The notes beneath the pieces were generated by a model. That model worked only from the letters and a program-made list of their open reading frames with translations, was not told where the DNA came from and did not search any database. This document shows positions 1 to 5,558 of a DNA stretch of 10,772 nucleotides, piece after piece; positions within the stretch are counted from its first letter, which is position 1, and the number at the start of each line of letters is the position of its first letter. Location of the stretch: positions 1 to 10,772 of the forward strand of contig CAXBNV010000043.1 of the NCBI GenBank assembly GCA_963977185.1, in the 5' to 3' direction. A program made the position numbers and the translations under genes. The DNA is from CAXBNV01 sp963977185 (GTDB taxonomy: Bacteria; Pseudomonadota; Gammaproteobacteria; JAGOUU01).

Positions 1-1
1 G

Positions 2-106
2 GATTTTAATGAGATGGCCCTGACCCACTCAAATCTTCATAGACCCGAAATTTCTAATGCTTTTAAAATGGTGCCTAAAATTTATCTTTATGCTAAATTG
101 ATATAA
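2..106 (+). CDS. possible 3' end of an unidentified gene (partial, cut by window edge)
   Basis: One reading frame is open from the left edge for 34 codons and stops at TAA (104-106); the other two forward frames close within the first 30 bases. The peptide contains NEMALTHSNLHRPE and resembles nothing I recognise. The first 50 bases are visibly richer in G+C than the rest of the window, which fits either the end of a real gene or a fragment of foreign DNA. An open stretch this short can arise by chance, so the call is weak. If real, it ends 28 bp before the next start codon and overlaps that gene's putative -10 box. Confidence 0.25.
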   Translation, partial: DFNEMALTHSNLHRPEISNAFKMVPKIYLYAKLI

Positions 107-107
107 T
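81..107 (+). promoter_or_regulatory. putative promoter of the SGNH hydrolase gene
   Basis: A perfect TATAAT -10 hexamer lies at 102-107. The only -35 candidate is a weak TTTATC at 81-86 with a short 15-bp spacer. Transcription would begin about 20 nt before the start codon. In DNA this AT-rich, -10 matches are common, so the call rests mainly on position. Confidence 0.35.
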
Positions 108-121
108 ATTGGATATATTAT

Positions 122-128
122 AAGGAGA
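122..128 (+). promoter_or_regulatory. Shine-Dalgarno that fixes a GTG start
   Basis: AAGGAGA is a near-consensus ribosome binding site ending 6 nt before GTG at 135. It is the best Shine-Dalgarno in the window and supports GTG 135 over the next in-frame Met (Met25), which lies beyond the nucleophile block. Confidence 0.8.
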
Positions 129-134
129 TAATTT

Positions 135-1445
135 GTGCCAGAATTCAAGTTACAGGCTATTAGAGATATAGTTATATTCGGAGATAGCTTATCTGGTAGA
201 GGCCGTATGGCGAATAGAAAACTTTTTGGTTTTTTAGACATGAATAACATTAGTGGTTTAGAAGGTAAGTCTTATTATGGTAGATTTGCTAATTCTTATG
301 TATGGTCTGATCAAATAAGTAAGATTTTTGCAGCTGAAAGTAATTTTCCAAATCCTGATCTTGATGATCCATACAGAGTAAGAACCGCATCTGGAGAGAC
401 TTTAGTTAGAACCTTATGCGAAGGAGGGTGTACTTCAGCTGATTATTCTATGAAATTTAATACTTTAGATATAAGTTATTTGGCATCAAGAGAAATTTTG
501 ACTAATTTAGATGAGCTACGTGCAGAGCTCATTGCAAATGACAAAATTATTGAAACAAGTGAAAAAGATAAAGCTGAGACATTAGTTTTAGAATGGACAG
601 GAGTCAATGATTTAATTACAGTGCATTCAACTCCAACAAAAAAGAGTTCTGAAATAGCTGTCCAAGAAAGATTAGAGCATGTTAAAAAAATGATTGCTCT
701 TGGCTATAAAAACTTTGTTTTATTAAACTTACCTGATATTAGTATAACACCAAGATACAAAAGGCTATCTTCTGAAGAAAGACATGAAGCACATGAAGTA
801 ATCAAATATTTTAATGATATTTTAAAACAAGGTATTGAGCAAATAAATCAAGTAAGTGCTGATTGCAATGTTACTTTGTATGACATTTGCAGTGAATATC
901 AAGATATTATGAATAATCCTAAAAGTTATGGATTTGATTTAGAAAAATTAGATGCAACTTTTGTTGATTCAACAGATTTTAAAGAAGGTGAGACAAACTT
1001 AGTCTCTGAAGGTTATTTATTTTGGAATGATGTGCACCCGACATCAGAGTTACATGAGATTTTTGCAAATAAGTTATTTACTGCCCTTAAAAACAAGTTT
1101 AAATTTTTTGCTCCTCGTGAGCCATTAATGAAAATTTTTAGAGAAACTTATGGCAATAAAGTTTCTAAGTTAAATGAAGCTGTTTCTTGTGATTGCTCTT
1201 GTTTGCCAATGTTTAGCTCTTATAAAGAAATTGAAAAAAAAGATGTTTCTTCTTTAGATGAAATTTTTTCTTTAGCATTTAAAGGTCATGATAAAATTAT
1301 CAAAGAGGTTTTAATTGATTTACAATGGATAAACGCCGTGAATCAGGTTGTTTCTAAAAATCCTGATATTTGTAAAGCAGCGCAATCATATATTGCAGAA
1401 AAGCTAAAAGAAGATGTCAAACCAGCTAAAGTAGCTTTGAGTTAA
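135..1445 (+). CDS. SGNH/GDSL-family lipase/acyltransferase-like protein, no signal peptide, C-terminal extension
   Basis: A 436-aa protein of the SGNH/GDSL hydrolase superfamily, whose members cleave or transfer acyl esters of phospholipids and related lipids. Visible blocks are: I, FGDSLS with nucleophile Ser18; II, GRFANSYVWSDQ at 49-60; III, GVND at 156-159; V, NDVHPT at 298-303 with His301. The order and the WxDVHPT-like block V resemble the bacterial lipase/acyltransferase branch that includes PlaC and SseJ. The usual catalytic Asp three residues before the His is Asn298 here, so activity is uncertain. There is no signal peptide: block I begins about residue 12. The catalytic domain ends near residue 325, followed by about 110 extra residues containing CDCSC (352-356) and an ankyrin-like helix pair near 375-395. 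The GTG start is chosen from its strong Shine-Dalgarno. A secreted effector role is possible but is inference only. Confidence 0.85.
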   Translation: MPEFKLQAIRDIVIFGDSLSGRGRMANRKLFGFLDMNNISGLEGKSYYGRFANSYVWSDQISKIFAAESNFPNPDLDDPYRVRTASGETLVRTLCEGGCTSADYSMKFNTLDISYLASREILTNLDELRAELIANDKIIETSEKDKAETLVLEWTGVNDLITVHSTPTKKSSEIAVQERLEHVKKMIALGYKNFVLLNLPDISITPRYKRLSSEERHEAHEVIKYFNDILKQGIEQINQVSADCNVTLYDICSEYQDIMNNPKSYGFDLEKLDATFVDSTDFKEGETNLVSEGYLFWNDVHPTSELHEIFANKLFTALKNKFKFFAPREPLMKIFRETYGNKVSKLNEAVSCDCSCLPMFSSYKEIEKKDVSSLDEIFSLAFKGHDKIIKEVLIDLQWINAVNQVVSKNPDICKAAQSYIAEKLKEDVKPAKVALS

Positions 1446-1449
1446 TAAT

Positions 1450-1473
1450 CTATACAAAGTTATAGCTCTTTTT
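1450..1473 (+). terminator. weak hairpin with T-tract after the SGNH gene
   Basis: CTATA (1450-1454) pairs with TATAG (1461-1465) around a 6-nt loop and is followed by CTCTTTTT. The stem is only 5 A/T-rich pairs, so this is at best a weak rho-independent terminator. It overlaps the -35 region of the trmJ promoter. Confidence 0.3.
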
Positions 1474-1481
1474 GGTATAAT
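1473..1481 (+). promoter_or_regulatory. extended -10 promoter of trmJ
   Basis: TGGTATAAT is a perfect extended -10 element (TG-N-TATAAT). No good -35 is present at the usual distance, which is typical of extended -10 promoters. The start site would be about 1488, giving a leader of roughly 28 nt before ATG 1516. Confidence 0.6.
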
Positions 1482-1515
1482 TTGGTTTTCATATAGATTT
1501 TTAATAATTTTAGCT

Positions 1516-2277
1516 ATGTTAGACCGAATTAAAATAGTATTAGTAGAAACATCGCATCAAGGTAATATTGGCTCAACTGCAAGGGCTATGAAAACTATGG
1601 GGCTTAGCAGATTATGCTTAGTTAATCCTAAAGATGATTATTTGGGCGGAGAATCTGTTGCTTTATCAGCAGGAGCAAGTGATGTTTTGCAAAATGCAGA
1701 AGTTGTAAGTAGTTTAAAAGAAGCTTTAACAGGTTGTAATTTAGTTTTTGCAACAAGTATTAGACAACGAACAGTGTCTATCCCCTTGATTGATGTTAAG
1801 AAAACTGTAGATGTTATTTTTGATGATTTTCTCAAAAAAGAATCTTCTGATATAGCTATAATTTTTGGACGTGAAAATAGTGGTCTTAAAAATGATGAGC
1901 TAGGGGCTTGTAATTACCATATAAAAATTGCAACTAATCCATTATATGGCTCTTTAAATTTATCTCAAGCAGTACAAATAATATGTTATGAAATTTATCA
2001 AAAAAGCTTAATACAGCAAGATAATTTAAATACTAATGTGATTATTAACCCTGATGAGTTGAAGCCAAGTTTTAATGAAATGGAAATGTTCTATGAGCAT
2101 TTAGAAGAAGTATTACGAACTATTGATTTTATTGATAATAGAAGCTCAAAAAAATTAATTTTACGACTAAAAAAATTATATAATAAAGCTGATTTGAATA
2201 AAGATGAATTAAGCATATTAAGAGGAATTTTATCAAAGACTGTAAAATATGTTGAGAGAATGAAAGATAACAGTTAA
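1516..2277 (+). CDS. trmJ: tRNA (cytidine/uridine-32-2'-O)-methyltransferase TrmJ
   Basis: A 253-aa SPOUT-class methyltransferase of the SpoU/TrmJ family, which uses S-adenosylmethionine to methylate the ribose of nucleotide 32 in the anticodon loop of several tRNAs. Motif 1 is GNIGSTARAMKTMGL (16-30) with the conserved Arg23. Motif 2 is IIFGRENSGL (115-124). Motif 3 is SLNLSQAVQI (146-155), part of the trefoil knot that binds cofactor. Residues after about 165 match the helical C-terminal extension that separates TrmJ from shorter relatives, and the length is close to E. coli TrmJ (246 aa). There is no clear Shine-Dalgarno before ATG 1516, but the protein begins exactly where family members do. 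In many gammaproteobacteria trmJ sits just upstream of iscR-iscS; here iscS follows after 124 bp and iscR is absent. Confidence 0.95.
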   Translation: MLDRIKIVLVETSHQGNIGSTARAMKTMGLSRLCLVNPKDDYLGGESVALSAGASDVLQNAEVVSSLKEALTGCNLVFATSIRQRTVSIPLIDVKKTVDVIFDDFLKKESSDIAIIFGRENSGLKNDELGACNYHIKIATNPLYGSLNLSQAVQIICYEIYQKSLIQQDNLNTNVIINPDELKPSFNEMEMFYEHLEEVLRTIDFIDNRSSKKLILRLKKLYNKADLNKDELSILRGILSKTVKYVERMKDNS

Positions 2278-2389
2278 ATTAGATTTAATATAAAAAAATT
2301 CTTTTTTGTAAAGAAAAGGTGAGTAAATCAAACGAGAAGGATTTCTCATTACTTTAACGTTTAAAAGACTAGTGATATTGACTGGTTTT

Positions 2390-2394
2390 AGGGA
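2390..2394 (+). promoter_or_regulatory. ribosome binding site of iscS
   Basis: AGGGA ends 7 nt before ATG 2402, supporting that start. The 124-bp gap between trmJ and iscS shows no convincing promoter: TTGACT at 2378-2383 has no room for a -10 before the start codon. Read-through from trmJ is therefore plausible. Confidence 0.6.
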
Positions 2395-2401
2395 ATGATA
2401 A

Positions 2402-3586
2402 ATGAAATTACCTATTTATTTAGATTACGCTGCAACAACTCCAGCTCATAAAGAAGTTGTTGAAAAAATGCAAAAATATTTAACTTATGAAACTGATTTT
2501 GGTAATCCATCTTCTAATAATCATATTTATGGCATGAATTCCAAAGATGCAGTAGAAGAAGCAAGAAGGCAAGTTGCTAAATTAATTAATGCGAAAACAC
2601 AAGAAATAGTTTTTACATCAGGCGCAACTGAAGCAAATAATCTTGCAATAAAAGGAGTAATGAATTTTTATAAATTGCGAGGCAATCATATTATTACTGC
2701 TCAAACAGAGCATAAAGCTGTTTTAGATACTTGTAAATATTTAGAAACACAAGGATGCGTTGTTACTTACTTAACTCCAGGCAAGAATGGTCTTGTTAAT
2801 TTAGAAAATATTAAAGCGGCTATAACAGATAAGACTATATTGATATCTATTATGCATGTTAATAATGAAATAGGAGTGATCCAAGATATAGAATCTATAG
2901 GAAAGTTAGCAAGAGAAAATAATATTTTATTTCATACTGATGCTGTACAGAGTGCAGGAAAGCTAGAGTTAGATGTAGATAAATATAATATAGATTTATT
3001 ATCTTTATCGGGGCATAAAATGTATGGCCCTAAAGGTATAGGAGCTTTGTATATTAGATCTAAGCCTAAAAAAATAAGGTTAACTCCTCAAATGCATGGT
3101 GGCTCACAAGAAAAAGGTATTAGATCTGGAACATTGGCAACACACCAAATAGCAGGCTTAGGCGAGGCTTGTAAATTAGCTAGAAAAAATCTAAATATTA
3201 ACTTTCAAAAAATAAAAAAATTTAAAGACAAGATCTGGAGTGAATTATCTAAACTTGATGGCGTATATTTAAATGGAGATATAGAGAACAGGATATATAA
3301 TAATTTAAACATTAGTTTTGATTTTGTTGAAGGAGAGGCTTTAATTGCATCACTGTATGATTTAGCCTTATCTTCAGGATCTGCTTGTAATAGCAGCACA
3401 CAAGAGGCGTCATATGTACTCAAAGCTATAGGAGTTAATTCTAATTTAGCTCAAGCATCAATTAGAATTTCGTTGGGGTTATATATTACTGAAGCTGAAG
3501 TAGATTATGCTATTAAATTTATCAAAACCCAAGTAGAAAAATTAAGAGAGATATCGCCGTTAACATCTTCTTTAGCAATAAGCTAA
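2402..3586 (+). CDS. iscS: IscS-type cysteine desulfurase lacking the conserved C-terminal tail
   Basis: A 394-aa pyridoxal-phosphate enzyme that takes sulfur from cysteine as an active-site persulfide and passes it to Fe-S scaffolds, tRNA-thiolation enzymes and other acceptors. It aligns with E. coli IscS from the first residues (MKLPIYLDYAATTP). The PLP-binding features are His104, Asp180 and Lys206 in SGHKMYGPKG; the persulfide cysteine is Cys329 in SSGSACNS. Similarity holds up to LREISPL (381-387), then the protein ends with TSSLAIS. The conserved tail of about 17 further residues (EMYKQGVDLNSIEW in E. coli), which helps dock IscU, is missing, and no downstream frame restores it. iscR, iscU, iscA, hscBA and fdx are not adjacent. 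Class I (IscS-like) identity is certain; a role mainly in tRNA thiolation rather than Fe-S assembly is inferred. Confidence 0.95.
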   Translation: MKLPIYLDYAATTPAHKEVVEKMQKYLTYETDFGNPSSNNHIYGMNSKDAVEEARRQVAKLINAKTQEIVFTSGATEANNLAIKGVMNFYKLRGNHIITAQTEHKAVLDTCKYLETQGCVVTYLTPGKNGLVNLENIKAAITDKTILISIMHVNNEIGVIQDIESIGKLARENNILFHTDAVQSAGKLELDVDKYNIDLLSLSGHKMYGPKGIGALYIRSKPKKIRLTPQMHGGSQEKGIRSGTLATHQIAGLGEACKLARKNLNINFQKIKKFKDKIWSELSKLDGVYLNGDIENRIYNNLNISFDFVEGEALIASLYDLALSSGSACNSSTQEASYVLKAIGVNSNLAQASIRISLGLYITEAEVDYAIKFIKTQVEKLREISPLTSSLAIS

Positions 3587-3674
3587 AAGATATCCATGAA
3601 ATAATCAATAGCTACAAAAACAAAGATTTCTATGAAAAATAAGTCATAATCTATATTATATTTAATTATTATTT

Positions 3675-3702
3675 TTGACACATTCTTTATTTAATCTATT
3701 AT
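3675..3702 (+). promoter_or_regulatory. sigma-70 promoter of the orphan membrane-protein gene
   Basis: A consensus TTGACA (3675-3680) and TATTAT (3697-3702) are separated by 16 bp. This is the best two-box promoter in the window and predicts transcription from about 3709, a leader of nearly 60 nt. A second, weaker pair, TTGACC (3703-3708) and TATTGT (3724-3729), follows directly. Confidence 0.6.
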
Positions 3703-3766
3703 TTGACCATATACTGTTAAAAGTATTGTGTTTATTTAAGTGTAGTGAAGATAAAAGGAATTTAAT

Positions 3767-4627
3767 ATGCCAGAAACTTGTCATGTATCAGCCAATCACA
3801 TACGTTCTTTGGAAAGGACTAGAAGATTAACTGATTTTATAGAGAAAAATAGAGATAAAGTTGCTGGGGCAATAATTTCACTGGATGCAACACAAATTGG
3901 TCCAGATGGCGTTACTTTTAGTAACAGAAAAGTAGAAATGTTTAAGTCAGCTCAAATATTATTGCATTGCTGTTTATTATGCTATGACATTAAAGATCTT
4001 TATTCTGGAGACTCTGAGTATAGTAGAACAAAAAAAATGATTCATATTTTCTTTCATGTTTTATTAATGGGGCTTTCTTGTTATCAGTTATATTTGCATG
4101 CTAAATTGCATTACGAAGGCTTTACTTGTAATTCAGAGGTTAATCATTTTATTATAAATTCAAACGGAACTGTTACCTATAGTATTATTCCAACAGATAA
4201 TGAATTATGTCTGCCAGTTGAGGTGTTGTTTTGGATTCGTACTGGTGTTGTGTTTGTTGTTGCATCAATGAAAGTAATTTCTATTAAGCAATCATACCCT
4301 AATAATGTCATAGGATTTAATACCAATAATCTATACAATCAACCATCAATTGATTCATCTGATATGAAACGAGTAGGCGAGCATAGAATTAACATACCAA
4401 GCTCACCTGCTAATAGTGAACAAAAAAATTCAGAAAATAATGATGATAAGGCAAGTGTTCACTCGTTACCTAGTTTAAGAGAGGTATCACATGCAGTACA
4501 TGAATCACATGAGCAAGAAATGTCAACTAGAGTTTGGGATAGATATAGGCAATCTCCTGTGGTATCAGATTCTCGAGAGCCTTATGTAGAATCAAATAAG
4601 GGATCGCCAAAATCTCAACTTAGTTAG
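3767..4627 (+). CDS. unrecognised membrane protein with long polar C-terminal tail
   Basis: A 286-aa protein I do not recognise. ATG 3767 has a good Shine-Dalgarno (AAGGAA, 3755-3760, 6-nt spacing) and its own promoter, so it is very probably a real gene. The N-terminal 60 residues are polar and charged, without a signal peptide. A short hydrophobic stretch (61-75, rich in Leu and Cys) is followed by two likely membrane helices at about 91-112 and 150-171. The 37-residue loop between these helices carries Cys121 and Cys148, which could form a disulfide. Residues 175-286 are low-complexity and hydrophilic (Ser, Asn, Glu, His, few hydrophobics), ending in PKSQLS, and look disordered. This layout, two transmembrane helices plus a long polar tail, is seen in membrane-inserted effectors of intracellular bacteria, but also in many bacterial membrane proteins, so function is unknown. 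Confidence 0.8.
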   Translation: MPETCHVSANHIRSLERTRRLTDFIEKNRDKVAGAIISLDATQIGPDGVTFSNRKVEMFKSAQILLHCCLLCYDIKDLYSGDSEYSRTKKMIHIFFHVLLMGLSCYQLYLHAKLHYEGFTCNSEVNHFIINSNGTVTYSIIPTDNELCLPVEVLFWIRTGVVFVVASMKVISIKQSYPNNVIGFNTNNLYNQPSIDSSDMKRVGEHRINIPSSPANSEQKNSENNDDKASVHSLPSLREVSHAVHESHEQEMSTRVWDRYRQSPVVSDSREPYVESNKGSPKSQLS

Positions 4628-4640
4628 TTTGTAAATAATA

Positions 4641-4670
4641 TTGATTTTTTGCTATATTTTGTAATAAAAT
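4641..4670 (+). promoter_or_regulatory. possible promoter of the acyltransferase gene
   Basis: TTGATT (4641-4646) and TAAAAT (4665-4670) are spaced by 18 bp. The TATAAT at 4712-4717 is too close to ATG 4721 to serve unless the message is leaderless. The 93-bp gap is almost pure A/T, so chance matches are likely. Confidence 0.3.
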
Positions 4671-4720
4671 AAACTTATTTTTTTAATTAAATTTTAAGAT
4701 AAATATTATATTATAATGTT

Positions 4721-5455
4721 ATGTTATTGATTTTAAGTATTATTATAGTTTTTTCATCTTCTGCTTATTTATATAAGAATGTGAAAAAACAGCATTCAGT
4801 TGATTGGGGTTGTAAGTTTTTAAATAGAGCTTACCAGTTTAATCAATTAATATGTCGTAAATATCATCGATTAGGTGATAACTTTTGGCTGAATTTGCCT
4901 GAAAAAGGGGGAGCTTTGATTGTTGCAAATCATCAAAGTGGTTTGGATATTTTGTTACTGGTCGCTGCTAGTAAAAGAAAAATAAGATTTATTGCAGCTA
5001 AAGAATATTGTGATATGCGTTTTCTAGGTAAAGTGTTTCGTAATGCAGGTTGTATACCTGTTGATCGTAAGAAAAAATCAACATTTACATTGCAAGAAGC
5101 ATTAAAAGTTGTTGAACAAGGAGAAATTGTTGCATTATTTCCATTTGGAGGATTTCATCTTCCAAAAGATGATGAACCAAAAATTAAAAGTGGTGCTGCT
5201 ATAATTGCTAAAAATACTAAAGCACCAATTTATTCGGTATATATTAGTGGTCTTCGTAGCTTAGGATCAGTATTTTTTAGCTTAGTATTGCCAAGAAGTA
5301 AGGCTTGTTTAGAGTTAAAATCAATAAAAACATGCAATGATGATAATATGGATACGGTCTTACAAGAATTATCAAATGAACTAAGTAATAAAATGAATTA
5401 TCCTGGAATTAAGAAAACTATTCCATTAGATAAAATAGAAAAAGAAGCAAAATAA
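4721..5455 (+). CDS. PlsC-family lysophospholipid (1-acylglycerol-3-phosphate) acyltransferase-like protein
   Basis: A 244-aa membrane-bound acyltransferase of the LPLAT/PlsC family, expected to add an acyl chain to a lysophospholipid such as lysophosphatidic acid. A hydrophobic N-terminal helix (1-18) anchors it to the inner membrane. The catalytic HX4D motif is intact as NHQSGLD (70-76: His71, Asp76). Motif II is represented by GCIPVDR (110-116) and motif IV by APIYSVYISG (168-177). Motif III, normally FPEGTR with the glutamate that helps bind the glycerol-phosphate head group, reads FPFGGFH (140-146), so substrate choice may differ from classical PlsC. There is no Shine-Dalgarno before ATG 4721; an ATG at 4716 is out of frame. 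Length is near the family norm (about 240-250 aa). A specific gene symbol is not justified because of the divergent motif III. Confidence 0.85.
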   Translation: MLLILSIIIVFSSSAYLYKNVKKQHSVDWGCKFLNRAYQFNQLICRKYHRLGDNFWLNLPEKGGALIVANHQSGLDILLLVAASKRKIRFIAAKEYCDMRFLGKVFRNAGCIPVDRKKKSTFTLQEALKVVEQGEIVALFPFGGFHLPKDDEPKIKSGAAIIAKNTKAPIYSVYISGLRSLGSVFFSLVLPRSKACLELKSIKTCNDDNMDTVLQELSNELSNKMNYPGIKKTIPLDKIEKEAK

Positions 5456-5487
5456 AAAAGTATTAAATTATTAAAATTATTTAAAAG

Positions 5488-5515
5488 CTTGCAAATATAA
5501 AAATTAGCCTTAAAT
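5488..5515 (+). promoter_or_regulatory. possible heat-shock (sigma-32-like) promoter of clpB
   Basis: CTTGCAA (5488-5494) is one base from the sigma-32 -35 consensus CTTGAAA. After exactly 13 bp comes CCTTAAAT (5508-5515), which keeps CC, the central A and the final T of CCCCATNT but is otherwise A/T-shifted. An overlapping sigma-70 reading (TTGCAA, 16 bp, TAAATT) is also possible. ClpB is a classical heat-shock gene, which supports the idea; the sequence match alone is modest. Confidence 0.35.
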
Positions 5516-5558
5516 TTAATATAGTATGTATTTATTATTTTAAATTTAAGGTTTTTTT
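5508..5558 (+). promoter_or_regulatory. 12-bp perfect inverted repeat plus T7 abutting the clpB start codon
   Basis: CCTTAAATTTAA (5508-5519) and TTAAATTTAAGG (5540-5551) are exact inverted copies around a 20-nt A/T spacer, followed by seven Ts and then ATG 5559. In RNA the stem could add a G-U and an A-U pair at its base. It has the form of a rho-independent terminator for the preceding acyltransferase gene, but it also occupies the position of the clpB ribosome binding site. Each arm contains the palindrome TTAAATTTAA, with centres 30 bp apart, so a paired DNA operator is another reading. Confidence 0.6.

Noticed and set aside
29..250. 73-codon minus-strand open frame at the left edge
   Set aside because: It overlaps the start of the SGNH gene in antisense, has no recognisable domain and no convincing Shine-Dalgarno; the plus-strand gene has strong motifs and start signals.
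1638..1835. 65-codon minus-strand open frame inside trmJ
   Set aside because: Antisense shadow of a well-conserved coding region, with no domain signal.
2334..2347. GAGAA-GGAT-TTCTC hairpin between trmJ and iscS as an operator or relic of iscR control
   Set aside because: A 5-bp stem is expected by chance, no T-tract follows, and I could not match it to an IscR-type site; no iscR coding remnant is visible in the gap.
3205..3423. 72-codon minus-strand open frame inside iscS
   Set aside because: Antisense shadow of the IscS active-site region; no independent support.
3570..3590. Hairpin TTTAGC/GCTAAA spanning the iscS stop codon as a terminator
   Set aside because: The stem is real on paper, but no T-run follows on either strand, and the stop codon lies inside it.
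3587..3766. Possible missing IscS tail in another frame after the stop codon
   Set aside because: None of the frames encodes the expected EMxxxGxDxxxIxW-like tail, so a simple frameshift does not explain the truncation.
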